A DNA stretch of 33,213 nucleotides from a virus. A program made the position numbers and the translations under genes. Below, piece after piece: positions 12,283 to 23,200 of this stretch. Numbering within the stretch: the first letter of the stretch is position 1; each line of letters opens with the position of its first letter. The stretch is from IMG/VR virus record IMGVR_UViG_3300044617_001193, positions 1 to 33,213 of that record. One strand, 5' to 3'. Under the pieces are notes generated by a model that had not been told where the DNA came from, made no database searches, and saw nothing but the letters and a program-made list of their open reading frames with translations.

Positions 12283-13524
12283 TCAGTAACAGTTGATGCG
12301 GACAAAGCCGTCGCCGCCGTTGCCGCCAGCGCCACTTAAAAATCCAGACAGCGCAGCACCGCCACCGCCGCCACCACCGCCTAATCCACCAGCGTTGTCT
12401 CCCGCTTGTGCGTCGGCGGTTATTGAGGCGTTGCCGCCCTTTGCGCCTGTGCCGATTTTCGGCGAGAGGCTGGGTAGAAGAAAAGATTCACGAACGTCTG
12501 TAAAGGAAGCGCCCGCCAGCGTTCCGCCATTATATGCCGTTGGTGTTGCGTCGATGGAGCCGCCCGCGCGTCCGCCTTGCGTTGAGTTGTTGTTTCCGCC
12601 GCCACCAGCGTTGCCTATTAGGCTTCCTGTGTTGCCCGCGGCACCGTTGCCCGCAGGCCCCAAAACGGAGGCTCCTGTTCCTACCGTTCCCGCCGTTCCA
12701 TTGGAGCCAAGAACGCCATTTTGCCCGCCCCCGCCAGCGCCTCCTGCCCCAAAAGTAGACCCGTGGCGCAGCGTAATGTTTGGCGTGACCCATTTGACAT
12801 AGGTGTCGCCGCCTGTCGTCCCAGTTAACCCATTGCCGATAGCGGTTCCGCGGGCCGCTGCTCCTGCACCCCCCGCGCCGACGAGAACTTCAATTTGATC
12901 TCCGCCCGTGATCCGTGTTGTGAACGTGCCATACGCGCCGCTGCCGCCGCCGCCGCCACCGCCGACAACAGAACCAGATGCGCCAACGCGACCGCTGCCG
13001 CCGCCGCCACCCGCGCCGATCATTGTGATGACTTGCATCGTAGACCATGACGGAATGTTCCAGACCCAGACGGAGCCAGAGCCGCCTGTCGCGCCTGCTG
13101 GGGCGGTCGCGTAGTAGAAGTCGTAGGCTTGGCTGGACAACGCGATGGTGCCAGAAGCGTTCGGCGCGGTCAGCGTGCGGGTGGTGCCGGTCGTGATGCC
13201 GGACAAATCAAACTTCAATTCTTTCGTCGGGTCTGTCGAGTTGTATAGCTCCCAGTTTCCGTCTGCGTTGACCTCTGGAAACGCGCCAAGATAAGTCCAA
13301 TCCGCTGCCACGCCATTATTGGCCACTCGCACATACAGTCCCGCGGGCCGTCGAGAAATTAGCCACAGGCCGGAACCCGCCTTGGCAAGGAAAACGGAGT
13401 CGAGGGCTGGTGTTCCAAGGGTGACAGGTAGCAAAGAACTGTCAGCCACTACTCCATCGATGTAGCTCGCGCCGCCTCCAGTGAGGTCAAGCGCGTCGGT
13501 AAATGGATTGTATTTCCAAGCCAT
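12283..13524 (-). CDS. Glycine-rich tail adhesin
   Basis: This 413-aa protein is probably a receptor-binding fibre. Its N-terminal half (MAWKYNPFTDALDLTGGG; GLWLISRRPAGLYVR) is an attachment-type domain. The C-terminal half has extended glycine/alanine runs (GAGGGGGSGRVG; GGGGGGGSGAYG; GLGGGGGGGGAALSG), the polyglycine-type pattern of some receptor-binding phage proteins. The final VRINCY is terminal. Such low-complexity tips often vary for host range. It follows a membrane protein and a small virion gene in the tail-fibre block. Confidence 0.68.
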   Translation of the reverse strand: MAWKYNPFTDALDLTGGGASYIDGVVADSSLLPVTLGTPALDSVFLAKAGSGLWLISRRPAGLYVRVANNGVAADWTYLGAFPEVNADGNWELYNSTDPTKELKFDLSGITTGTTRTLTAPNASGTIALSSQAYDFYYATAPAGATGGSGSVWVWNIPSWSTMQVITMIGAGGGGGSGRVGASGSVVGGGGGGGSGAYGTFTTRITGGDQIEVLVGAGGAGAAARGTAIGNGLTGTTGGDTYVKWVTPNITLRHGSTFGAGGAGGGGQNGVLGSNGTAGTVGTGASVLGPAGNGAAGNTGSLIGNAGGGGNNNSTQGGRAGGSIDATPTAYNGGTLAGASFTDVRESFLLPSLSPKIGTGAKGGNASITADAQAGDNAGGLGGGGGGGGAALSGFLSGAGGNGGDGFVRINCY

Positions 13525-13525
13525 C

Positions 13526-13780
13526 TTACGGGTAGGTCAGCGTCTGGGTGAGCGGGTTGCCGTCGCCGTCGTAGGTGAAAGTTTCGGTCAGCACTATGGT
13601 TCCGCTTGCTCCACCTTGCCTGTAGACAACTTGCGTTGCATTGCCGCTTGTCCAAGTGAAGGCGCGGTAGTCGTATGCGGGCTTGTTCTCCGCGAGCAGC
13701 GCAGGCTTGCCATCCGGCCCTTGGGCTACGAGGACGACGTTGCTGGCAATCTTGTTCCAGTCTTGAATTTTGACGCTCAT
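13526..13780 (-). CDS. Small virion-associated protein, 84 aa
   Basis: This 84-aa beta-rich protein begins MSVKIQDWNKIASNVVLVAQGPDG. The segments TWTSGNATQVVYRQ and GTIVLTETFTYDGDG follow. Short phage proteins of this type occur next to tail-fibre genes. It lies between the membrane protein and the glycine-rich adhesin. It probably helps attach the adhesin, but no function is proven. Confidence 0.58.
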   Translation of the reverse strand: MSVKIQDWNKIASNVVLVAQGPDGKPALLAENKPAYDYRAFTWTSGNATQVVYRQGGASGTIVLTETFTYDGDGNPLTQTLTYP

Positions 13781-14116
13781 TTACTTGACCCCCTTCAAAG
13801 TGTGATGGACGTCGCGGATCGACTGATCGATCTGGTGCAGCGACTGGTTAAGTTTCTCCGCGTTGGCGTGGCGCTGCTCGCGCTCTTTGGAAAGTTCGAC
13901 GAGGAAAGAATCACGCGCCTTGTCCAAGTGCGCGATGAAAGCCGGAGCCACTTTGACCAGCAGCATAATGGCGGCAAAGGCGACCAGTCCAAAGCTGCCC
14001 AGTTCCGCCACAGTGCGGAGCCAGCCAAAGGATTCCATGACCGGCGCGGCGGTGGCAAACACGCCGAATGTTCCGGCGGTCAGCATGGCGGCGCTGGTTT
14101 TGAGTTCAAGGATCAT
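13781..14116 (-). CDS. Membrane protein with coiled-coil tail
   Basis: This 111-aa protein has two hydrophobic segments (about residues 8-26 and 39-60). A long charged helix follows (LDKARDSFLVELSKEREQRHANAEKL) and then a second coiled-coil-like stretch. This could be a holin, an inner-membrane anchor, or an ejection-channel accessory. The ATG overlaps the upstream TGA (ATGA). It lies among fibre genes rather than at the endolysin, so I cannot choose between these roles. Confidence 0.52.
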   Translation of the reverse strand: MILELKTSAAMLTAGTFGVFATAAPVMESFGWLRTVAELGSFGLVAFAAIMLLVKVAPAFIAHLDKARDSFLVELSKEREQRHANAEKLNQSLHQIDQSIRDVHHTLKGVK

Positions 14117-14469
14117 GGCTGCTCGACTCCAAGAATGAACATGGCCTCCGCGACCAGTTCCTCAAACGTGTGCGGCGGTTCGGCAAAATTAGTCTGCCCC
14201 TGCGCGGCTTGGATCGTGATGGCGTTGAGCCAGTCATAGACCGCTTCCAGCATAGGCGCGTCCTCTTCGGGAAACGTGTCGCGCCAGTCTTTCATTTGCA
14301 ACAGGCGGGCGGTGCTGAAGTGTGACCCGATGTGGAACTCCGCGAGATCAAGCGGACTGACCACAGGAACCTCCGGTTGCGGACGGCTTTGGATTTCCGC
14401 GATTTCCTCCGGCGTGAGCGGAATCACTTGCTGAACTCCGGTGATGACGTTGACTTCGATGCGATCCAT
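14113..14469 (-). CDS. Tail-fibre assembly-like protein
   Basis: This 118-aa protein begins MDRIEVNVITGVQQVIPLTPEEIAEIQSR, a pattern I associate with short phage fibre-assembly chaperones. An acidic helical C-terminus follows (PEEDAPMLEAVYDWLN). The ATG at 14469 follows the stop of the paralogous fibre protein (14472), and its stop overlaps the next gene. It may aid folding of the preceding fibre protein(s). Inferred from position and opening motif. Confidence 0.6.
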   Translation of the reverse strand: MDRIEVNVITGVQQVIPLTPEEIAEIQSRPQPEVPVVSPLDLAEFHIGSHFSTARLLQMKDWRDTFPEEDAPMLEAVYDWLNAITIQAAQGQTNFAEPPHTFEELVAEAMFILGVEQP

Positions 14470-14471
14470 AA

Positions 14472-15068
14472 TTAGCCCTCGTAAATGATGTTGACGCTAC
14501 CGGCGTCGAAGGTGTCGGCGCTGACGCTGGTGAGACGGATGCGGTCGAGGGTTGTAGAGAGTGTTTTTGATCCTCCGGCAACCTGCACATAGGTTGAGCC
14601 GATTTTCATTGTTGAGCTATAGACCCAACTATTGGACTCAATCAGCGTGATGACCGCATGGCCAAGTAGTGCCTCTGATGCGGTTGTTCCATAAATTATA
14701 AATCCGCCCGTGCTTGATTGGTTGGCCGTCGTTGAACCAACCAAAACGCATTGACTGTCATATCCGGTGGTTTCCACGCCGCCAGAGTCTCCTAGCTGAA
14801 TCAGCTTTGCAGACGCTCCATTCGTTGACACCCCATTAAACATCACCGTAATCCGCTTAACCCACGACGGAATGCCAGTGAAGTCTATGCTTGTGCCGCT
14901 GGTGGTGGCGACTGATGTGGCGAGCGTAAGCGGTTGAGAAAGTTTCGCCGGAGTCACCGCCGCACTTGCCAGTTGCGTCGTGCCAATAGCACCCGCGGCC
15001 AGAGCCGAAGTCGTCTGCGTCGTGGCGTCGTCGAAGGTAATGCCGGAGGATGTGATGGAGGTTGGCAT
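14472..15068 (-). CDS. Tail-fibre/collar protein, paralogue A
   Basis: This 198-aa protein is a paralogue of the gene at 15076-15699. It shares GTSIDFTGIPSWVKRITVM, NGVSTNG and QLGDSGGVETTGY, and both proteins end with SVNI-x-YEG. The N-terminus (SITSSGITFDDATTQTTSALA) resembles tail-fibre linkers. The two copies share near-identical DNA in the GIPSW region (14867 and 15448 on the plus strand). It probably forms part of the fibre tip, and duplication with divergence could widen receptor choice. Confidence 0.62.
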   Translation of the reverse strand: MPTSITSSGITFDDATTQTTSALAAGAIGTTQLASAAVTPAKLSQPLTLATSVATTSGTSIDFTGIPSWVKRITVMFNGVSTNGASAKLIQLGDSGGVETTGYDSQCVLVGSTTANQSSTGGFIIYGTTASEALLGHAVITLIESNSWVYSSTMKIGSTYVQVAGGSKTLSTTLDRIRLTSVSADTFDAGSVNIIYEG

Positions 15069-15075
15069 GGTCTAA

Positions 15076-15699
15076 TTATCCCTCATACATGATGTTGACC
15101 GAACCGGCGTCAAACGTGTCGGTGCCGTTGACGGTGGTTAGGGTGATGCGATCAAGTGTGCCGGAAAGAGTTTTAGTTCCCGCCGCCGCCCAACCGCCGA
15201 CATCGCTGCGAGACAAAGTTGACGAACCAACCCAAGTGTTTGAGCCAACAAGGCAGCATGCGAACAGTCCAGATGACGCTATCGCTGCCGCGTTTCCACT
15301 TGTAAGAATAAACCCAGCAGTTCCTTGCGTTTCGTCCGACCTGTCAAACGCCGTTGATACATAGCCAGTGTTTTCTATTCCGCCACTGTCACCGATTTGA
15401 ACTAGCAAGTTGCTTGTCCCATTGGTGCTAACCCCATTTAGCATGACCGTAATCCGCTTTGCCCAAGACGGGATGCCAGTGAAGTCGATGCTGGTGCCGC
15501 TGGTGGTGGCTTTAGCCGTTTCAAGCGTCAACGATCCGCCGGAAGTGAGGGAGCCGGTCAAGTTGCCCGTGACGTTGCCCGTGACATTGCCTGTAATGGT
15601 GGCAGCTATGCCGCTTGCGCTGGCAGTAGCCGCGGTCGTCCCGTTGACTTTAATGTAGCCTTGGGCGAGTGTTGGATCTGCTTCGATGGAGATGGGCAT
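15076..15699 (-). CDS. Tail-fibre/collar protein, paralogue B
   Basis: This 207-aa protein has a low-complexity N-terminal linker (TITGNVTGNVTGNLTGSLTSGG) that is shared in style with the gene at 15738-16208. The C-terminal domain is shared with paralogue A (GTSIDFTGIPSWAKRITVM, then QIGDSGG). No enzymatic motif is seen, and the role is structural or receptor-binding by context. The start is ATG at 15699 with an A/C-rich leader (CTCACTAACATG). Confidence 0.62.
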   Translation of the reverse strand: MPISIEADPTLAQGYIKVNGTTAATASASGIAATITGNVTGNVTGNLTGSLTSGGSLTLETAKATTSGTSIDFTGIPSWAKRITVMLNGVSTNGTSNLLVQIGDSGGIENTGYVSTAFDRSDETQGTAGFILTSGNAAAIASSGLFACCLVGSNTWVGSSTLSRSDVGGWAAAGTKTLSGTLDRITLTTVNGTDTFDAGSVNIMYEG

Positions 15700-15737
15700 G
15701 TTAGTGAGTGGTTAGTGTTTTGCTCGTTGCCATGGGG

Positions 15738-16208
15738 TCATGCGAAGACGGCCAGATGGACATATTTGGTGTCGTAGACCAGCGTGTTCGCGTAGCTTAC
15801 GAGTATTCTTACTTTTGTGTCGTCGTTTTGCGCGGCGTCGCCAAACCACTGCGAAATGCTCGCCAAGTTGTTTGCTCCAGTGCTTGCCGTTCCTACAACT
15901 GCATAATTCACGTTCGGCATGGCCGTGGTGAATGTGATCGTGTAGTCGCCAGTTCCGTTTCGCAGAACGCTCGCCACGTTGCCGGATGCCCTAATAAGCC
16001 GGTTGGTATTCGCCGTTGACGCCGTGTTTGTCGTGTCCCGCGTCCCGTCAAAGTTTACCCACGCACGGCACGCATAAGTCGGCGCATCGCCCGCCGTCGT
16101 GGACAACTTGGTTGCCGTTGTAGACGCGGTGGAAGTATCCGCGTTCCCCGTCACGTTGCCCGTGAGGTTTCCGCCGAATCCCGAAGTTCCGTTGATGGTT
16201 GCTGGCAT
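15738..16208 (-). CDS. Tail-fibre domain protein, 156 aa
   Basis: The N-terminal linker has GNLTGNVTGNADTSTAS, and the C-terminal domain contains CRAWVNFDGTRDT, then RASGNVASVLRNGTGDYTITFTTAMPN. The RAWVNFDG plus GTGDYTITF pattern is a common phage fibre/receptor-binding domain. It follows the gp17-like fibre anchor, so it is probably its distal partner. No start other than ATG at 16208 was needed. Confidence 0.68.
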   Translation of the reverse strand: MPATINGTSGFGGNLTGNVTGNADTSTASTTATKLSTTAGDAPTYACRAWVNFDGTRDTTNTASTANTNRLIRASGNVASVLRNGTGDYTITFTTAMPNVNYAVVGTASTGANNLASISQWFGDAAQNDDTKVRILVSYANTLVYDTKYVHLAVFA

Positions 16209-16212
16209 GGTG

Positions 16213-17157
16213 TTAAACGATTGTCCAAGTCGAGCCGTCCGGCACAGTGACCGTCACTCCGCTGGCAACGGTGATCGGGCCTGCGGACATGGCGTTTTTG
16301 TTGGTCGTGATCGTGTAGTCGGTGTTCACCGATTGATCGTTTTCGTAAAAAGTGCGGTCAGTTCCGGCTCCGGTGGCCCCGCCGATCTTGGCCGAAGGAT
16401 CGATCTTCGATGCGGTGACGGCCCCGTCTGCGAGTTTCGGCGTGGTGACTCCCGCGTCTTGGATGGCCGCGGTGTTGACCGTATCGGCGTTCACCAGCAG
16501 CACTGTCCAGTTTCCGGCGCTGGTTCCGGTGGCGATGTAGACGACGCCCTCGTCGCGCTGGGTGGCAAGCTGGCCCGCGTAGTCCGGCACAGCAGCAGTG
16601 CGTTGACCGGCGTCGGCAAAGGTGCGGATGCCCGCGGGAACGGAAAGCGTGGTGCCGGTCAGCGTAAGAAACTCGCGCAGTTCGGCGGGCGTCATGGCCT
16701 TCGGTTGCTTGCTTCCGTCAAGGCCGATGATTGAATTGGCCACGGCGACCATGTCATTGCGCTGGCCTTCGGCTTCAGTCACGCGGATGGCGCGGTCTAC
16801 GGATCGATCCAATTGCTGCGCCAGCATGGTCAGCTTGTCCAGCGCCCGCTCATGGCTGGCCGCGGGGAAGTCGCCGCCCTCTTGGTAGTCGGTCGTCTGG
16901 GTGGCCGGAACACTGCGGAAGATCGTGACTGTCGAAGTGGCCGGAACGGCAACCGATGTGCGGACAGTGCCGCCGTTTTCGTTGCCAGCGCCGATATGGT
17001 TGATGAGCGTGACCGGCGTTTCGACGCCTGTGGCTGTTACCTTTTGCGTGGCGGCGAGGTGGCTATTCTCCAAAAAGTAGAACGGGACGGTATACGACAG
17101 CGTGAGGCTGTTGTTGCCCGTATAAGTAATGGAAGAAATGTCGCTCTGGACGGCCAT
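16213..17157 (-). CDS. T7 gp17-like tail fibre anchor
   Basis: This 314-aa protein attaches fibres to the tail. The N-terminus matches the T7 fibre-anchor style, with a strand-rich start (LSYTVPFYFLENSHL) and then TTDYQEGGDFPAASHERALDKLTMLAQQLDRSVDRAIR. The middle has a short linker and TVLLVNADTVNT. The C-terminal NDQSVNTDYTITTNKNAMSAG and VTVPDGSTWTIV is a small beta domain often placed at fibre ends. An exact 12-base repeat lies in its upstream gap. It is the only gp17-like gene here, and the small fibre genes follow it. Confidence 0.78.
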   Translation of the reverse strand: MAVQSDISSITYTGNNSLTLSYTVPFYFLENSHLAATQKVTATGVETPVTLINHIGAGNENGGTVRTSVAVPATSTVTIFRSVPATQTTDYQEGGDFPAASHERALDKLTMLAQQLDRSVDRAIRVTEAEGQRNDMVAVANSIIGLDGSKQPKAMTPAELREFLTLTGTTLSVPAGIRTFADAGQRTAAVPDYAGQLATQRDEGVVYIATGTSAGNWTVLLVNADTVNTAAIQDAGVTTPKLADGAVTASKIDPSAKIGGATGAGTDRTFYENDQSVNTDYTITTNKNAMSAGPITVASGVTVTVPDGSTWTIV

Positions 17158-17165
17158 AGTAGTGC

Positions 17166-17177
17166 TTTGACTAAACC
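17166..17177. repeat. 12-base repeat (exact copy)
   Basis: The plus strand reads TTTGACTAAACC. It is in the 45-base gap between the giant ejection protein and the fibre anchor, 8 bases upstream of the ATG. Confidence 0.88.
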
Positions 17178-17202
17178 TTCGTGGTCATGGTGGCGCAATA
17201 GT

Positions 17203-20200
17203 TTATTCGTCGCGGTTGAGGACGTTGTCGCCTACTTCGACGGTGTCCTTGACCAAGTTGCTGATGGCGGCGGCTCCGGCGATGGTGTTGTTGAAAAGTC
17301 CAGCGGTGGACAGGATGCGGTTGACGTCGCGGACGATGTCGCGGAACTCGGCTTCGCCTTCCAGCACTTGCGCCGGATACTCGGTCAACATGCGCTTGGC
17401 TGCTGGCACCGCGGGCGCGATGTCAAAAAGCGGGCCACTGGGCGTGTAGACTCCGAAGGCGTTGAAGATGGCGCTCTCGACGGCCTCGCCCACCACGGGG
17501 AATCCGTAGAGCGGGTCGCTGATAAGCATCGCGGCCATCCTGTTCCAGCCCCAGTTCTTCTCGTCAAAAATCTCCTCGTCGTCGTCATCGCGGAGGTCGC
17601 GGAAAGCGTTGCGGATAATGGTGCCGACAAGCCCGTTCAAGACGAGGACGTAGAAGACCGCTTTGCCAAAATCCTTTCCGCTGCCCTTGGCTCCGGCGTA
17701 AAGGCCCAGCCCCAAGTTCTTCCGCGCCTCGCTGCTGAAGGCCCAGACGGCACGCGCCACGGGGTTAGTGCTGTTGATTTCAAAGATCGACCGCGCACCG
17801 GCTCTGGTCGGCTGGGCAATCTCGTCCACGATGCGCTCGGTGGCCTCGCGTGCGTAGTCTGCGGCATCCCGCCCGCCCATGCCGTTCCGGCTGGCTTGGG
17901 ATAGCTGGTAGTCGTAGACGATGGCGTAGGTGCCTGCGGTAAAGAATCCGTCAAACCCGCTGATGAGCGACCCGATCCGGCGGGCGGCTTCGCGGATGGC
18001 GTTCGGCTTTTCGGAGCGCAGCCCCTGCATGGCCAAGGCGACCGCGGGCGGCATGTCTTTGATCCGGCGCTGGATGTAGGCGCTGTCGAGCGCGGTCTTC
18101 CATCCCAAGCGGCCAGACATGAGTTTGCCGAAGCGCGAAAGGTAAGCGCCCACCGGCATCTTGGCCGAAGCCGCGCCAAGTTGGGTGACTTGCAAAGCCA
18201 AGGTCGAGATGCGCCCGAAAAGCGCCATCGTGGCAAAGTTGCCGGTCATCCGGTTGATCATCTGATTGATGGCCAGATGGTTCGCCGCGTCCTTGTTGCC
18301 GCCTTGCTGGAAGTATTGCAGCCAGTTGTTCATCACCGTCGCGGCCTGTTCACCGGCCTTGCCCTTGATCACGTTGCGGGTGTCGCGGTGGCCCAAGAGC
18401 GCGGAGACTTCGCCGTTGAACTCGGCGTAGGCTTTCCAGTGCGCCATCTGGAGCATGTGGCCGAAGTAGGTCTGCACCGCATCGCGGAAGACCGGCTGGG
18501 CGATGGCTCCACCGCGGGAACGGAGGGCGCTGGGCGAGTTGGCCCCCGCGGCAAAGACGCCGCCAGTCACCGGATCGATGCCCGCCTGCGCGGGTGCGCG
18601 GATGCTCTCGACGACGAGCGGCGAGTAGAACTGGTTCTTCGGGAGGTTCAGCCCGTAGACCTTGCGGTAGACCTTGTTGATGGCCTCGTATTCCGCGTCG
18701 TATTTGTCGAGGAGGTATTGCCGGATGGCCTTGGCCTCACCGCGCAGGAGCTTCTCGGCCTTGTTAACGAAGTCTTGGTTGTAGTGCCACTTGCCCGCGG
18801 GTTGGCCGTCGCTGTCGAGGAATCCCTCCATGTGCTGGCGACCCTTTGGCTGCATCCACATCATGCTGATGGCGATGAGTTGGTTCTGGCTGTAGGAGAC
18901 TCCGTCGATCTCCTCGTCCATGCGCGAGAGTTCAAAAAGCAACTGCTGCCCCTGCATCTCGCCGCCGCCCAGTTCAGAAAGGAACGCGGCCCACTCGTCG
19001 GAAAGCGCGGCAATGTCGTCGCTCTTGGCATTGTCGGCCTTGCGCTGCCGGTCGCTGATCTGGCGGGCGATCTTGCTGTCGTTGCCAAAGACGTAGCGCA
19101 GGATTTGGTCAAAGTTGAGGAGGTTGAGCATGGCGCTCTCCCACTTCGATGGCAGGCTGTTCTCGCGCTTCAGAGCGTCTTGGCGGGCCTTGTCGTCCTC
19201 CGCGGATACTCCGGCATCCTTCGACAAATCGGTGCGGTCGTAGCCCCGCTTGGTGCGCTGGGCGATGATGCGCTGCTGCTCGCCCTTGTAGGCGCGGTTG
19301 AGGACGTCCTTGCCCATCGTGACCGCTGCGGCGCGTTGACTGCTGTCGGCGTTGGCCCAGTCGGCAAAGAGCGGCACCATCTGCGCGGCCATCATGGCGT
19401 GAGTTTCCTCGTAGGGGTTGAGTTCGCCGTTTTCGATCCGCGCCCATTGGCCGTCGGCATACGCTTGCGCCTCCTCGGCGCTCCACTCGGTGGCCTCCTT
19501 GAGCTTGTCAAACAGATCGTGGACGTCCGCGCCCAGTTTGCCCTTGGGCTTCTCCCCTGCCCCGCTGCGCTGCGGCTTGGCCCGCTTGAAGAGTTCGACC
19601 GCGGCGGTGTTGTATTCGTCGCGCAGGAACTTCTCCAGCGCCTCGTTGATCCGGTTGATGCGCTGGATAAAGACGTCGGCAATGGCGCGGTCGGCGCGGG
19701 TCGGGTCGAGGTTGCGTTCGGCGCGATAACCGGCGGGCAGTTCGGTTTTCTTTTGCGCCTCGCCAATGTTTAGACCCTCGCGCATCCACGCGGAAATGAT
19801 GGCACCGGACATGCCGCGGACTTCGCTGACCTTCTCGTCGCCCTTAAAGACGTCCATCGGATCGACCTTGGCCAGTTGCGTGTAGCCGCCGATCTTGCTG
19901 CGGACTTCCGGCGGCAGCACCGAAATGATGCCGTCGAGTTCGCCCAAGGCTTGCAGGATTTGCGTGCGGCGCATCTGCGCGAGGTCGCCGTCCTGCATAC
20001 CGGCGAGCATGTCGCGGTTGTCGGCCATGACGCGGAGAAACTTCTCCTGCGCCTTCTCGTAGATTTTGACGCGCTCCAGAGGGTCGCGCTCCAGCCGGTT
20101 CAACGCCGCGCCGACGCGGTCGATTTCGCGCTGGGTGGAGATGGAGTAGTTTTGCGCCCCTATTTGCGGAAGTCCGTTGTTTTTCTTTCCCCACGCATAG

Positions 20201-23200
20201 GCGTTTTCCAGCGTCGAGTTCTCTGCTTCTACTGGATAAACCCAAAACTCCCGCCCTTCATCCAACGCACGCTTGGCCCTGTGCCATCCGTCAATAAGCC
20301 GGACACCAACGTAGTTGGCGGCAGGATGATCCGGCGGGAAAGACGGGTTTTTTTCAAATGTGGCAAGTCCAAGGTGGCTAATGTCGGCCTTGGCCGAAGA
20401 TTCTTCATTGAGTTCCCTAAACTCGACATGCGCTTGGATGTATGCCGCGGTCAGCTTGATTGGCTGCGGCCTTTTGCGTTTGACTTGTTGCCACGCCTTT
20501 TTGACGTCGATTGACTTGCCGGTTCGGAGATCGACGTCAAACTCGGTTTTGATTGTTTTGGGAACCCAGTAGGAGCTTGGAGTCGAAACAAACTGCTCCA
20601 GCGTCGGGGCTGTGTCTGGGCCTGCCAGCATAGGCATCCCGCGATCATCCCGCATTTCGCCGCCGGATGCGATGGAGTAGTTCAGCAAATTCGCACTGCT
20701 GCCCGCCTTGACGCCCAGCACTTTGAGAGAGGTGGAGGACATGCCGGAGGTGGGCAGCAGATTAAGTCGCTCCTGCGGCGTGGCGTATTGCCCCGTCTCC
20801 TTGCCGACGACGTCCTGCCAATCGACCGCCTCCTTCAAAACGTGCAGCTTGACCTTGGACTTTTTATTCACCGGCACAATGGTCGCCGGATACGATTCAT
20901 GCTCGGTCGTGGCGATGCCCTTGACCTCGCCTTGAACTTCGACGATGGCGTAAATCTTGCCGCTGCCATGCTCTTGGAAGTCGCGCAGGAATGGCTCGGT
21001 GAGCATGTTGCCCAGTCCTTGCAGGACGGACGCCTTGGATAGCGTGCCGCGCTTGATAGTGTTCTTCGCGTGCTTGTTCTCGGCGTCGGCCAGAATGCCC
21101 GCAACATACTTGGCGCTCTCCGGCTTGGCGTTGAGGTGCTTGGCGATCTGCTCGGCCAGCGATTCCACAAACGCCTTGCGGACTTGGAAGATGGAGCCGG
21201 TCGGTTCCAGCAGTGCGTCGATCTTGGCAAAGTTTGTCGCGTAGCTGTCGCTGGCCTTGAGCTTGGTGCGGAAGGTCTTCTTTGTCTCCTTGGTCTTGGT
21301 CGGGACGACGACCTCCACCTTGCTGGCGGCGACCAGCATGGCGTTGAGGTCACTCTTTCGCAGGCCCGCCCGCGGGTCGGTCGTCAGCGCGTTGAGAAAC
21401 TTGACGACTCCGGTGGCCATCGATGTCGAGGAGAACAGCTTCTCGACCGGCGCGGAGACAAGGCCCATGAGAATCCTGCCGCCGTTCTTCGCCCCGATCT
21501 CGTTGAGGTGGTTGGCCGTCCGCATGACCATTGCTTCGGTGGACGCCCAGAAGTAGTTTTTGTCGGCATAGAGCGCCGGATAGTAGACGCCGCCCTTGCC
21601 TTTGATCTCGCCGCCGTCGGTCAACTGGATCGTTCCGGCAAAGGCGTTATCCGGCGAGTGCAGCAGGATGTGCATGTCGGTAAAGTCGTTGACGTCCACG
21701 CCAGTGAACACTCGTCCGTCCTTGACCAACTTGTCGAAGCGCGTGTCGTTCCTGTAGTGATCGACGGAGCGGACGATGGAGTAGTTAATATCCGCCGTCG
21801 TCGCATCGAAACGCCGCGAGAGCGGGATGACGTTGCCTTGGGAATCGCGGGTTACGGGGTCGGCGGATTTGATTTGGGTCGGGTCAAACACAACTTTGAC
21901 ATCGTCTAAAGGCCCGCCGTCGTATGTGTTTTGAATAATTACACTGTCATTGCCCGCCTCTTTGGCTGCGTTGATAATCTCAAAAAACGAACGCTCGCGG
22001 TATCTTTGGCCCTGCTGATCATGTATCGCAGGGTTTTGCATTTTTAGCCGCACATTTAAAACGGCGGCATCCGTGACGCTTGTTAACTGTGTCTGCCCAA
22101 TCGTCGCCTCAAGTCGCTCGCGGGCGGTTTCGACGGCCTCCAATACCGATTCTTCGTTGGCAAGCTCGTCGGCCTTAAACTCGGCGTCATCCAGCAGAAC
22201 GTTGATATAATCGTATGTGCTTTCGACGAAAGAATCGGGATCATACATATCTGACGATTGTGGCATGAATGCCGCATCATCAAGCTTGCGGATAAAATCA
22301 AATTCTTTGGACGCTCCTACAGGAATCAAATCCAACAAAGGCTGGACGATTCCGCGGGCCACATCAGACACATCAACAGCGCGTTCCGCGTTAAGGGTTT
22401 TGAGGCCATAATTGCGTGCCGTTTTTTCTGACGCAAAAAAGTATCCAAGTTCCGCGCTGGCTGCGCGTGTGTTGGTTCCAAGAAATGCTGGGTCAAACTG
22501 ATTGTTCGACAATTCGCCAAGCGCAAGTCCATGACTGCCAGCTTCAACATACCCAGCCGCCTTCGCCGCCTCATCCACCATCCTCTGCGCCGTCTCCATG
22601 TCGCCGCGCTCGACGGCTGCGAGGTAGTCGGCGTCTTGCTGTGAAGTGACGCCAATCGAATAATTCGCCGTCTCCGGCGCAACCTCCTGCTCCGTCCGCT
22701 CGCGGGCGCGGTCAACCAGTGCCTGCTGGTCAACGCCCACTGCTTCGGCCAAGAGCGCCTCAAAGTCGCGGTTGAGTTTTCCCTCGGCGCGTAGGCGGGC
22801 AAGGTTGTAGGCGCGGCGGAAGATGTCGCGGGTGAAGATGGCCAACCGGCGCATGATGCCGCGCAGGCCCGCGGGGATCTGCTCCTCGCGGATCTGGCCG
22901 CGGAAGTAAGCCAAGGCAACGTCGGAGAACGCTTCGATGACGTCGGTGTCTGTCTCGGTGCGTAGCTGGCGATCCATCCGGTCGCTGTCGATCTGCGGCA
23001 GGATGTCGTTGAGTTGCTGACGGACGAAGTCAATGGTCACCCGTCCCTCGGCCATTGCCCGCTTGAGGTTGTCTTGGGCGAACTCGCGCATGACGATGGT
23101 GCCGTCCGCGCCCTCGTTGATGCGGATGATGCTGCGCCAGATGCCCTCGCGCAGTGCGCCTTGGTTGCTGCCGGTGACGGGGAAGTTGGCCAATTCGGCG

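Noticed and set aside
12293-12802. Proline-rich plus-strand frame over the glycine-rich adhesin
   Set aside because: Antisense of glycine codons gives proline runs, so it reflects base composition, not a gene.
18181-19773. 530-aa plus-strand open frame inside the giant protein gene
   Set aside because: Antisense shadow. Codon bias of the minus-strand gene suppresses stops on the other strand.
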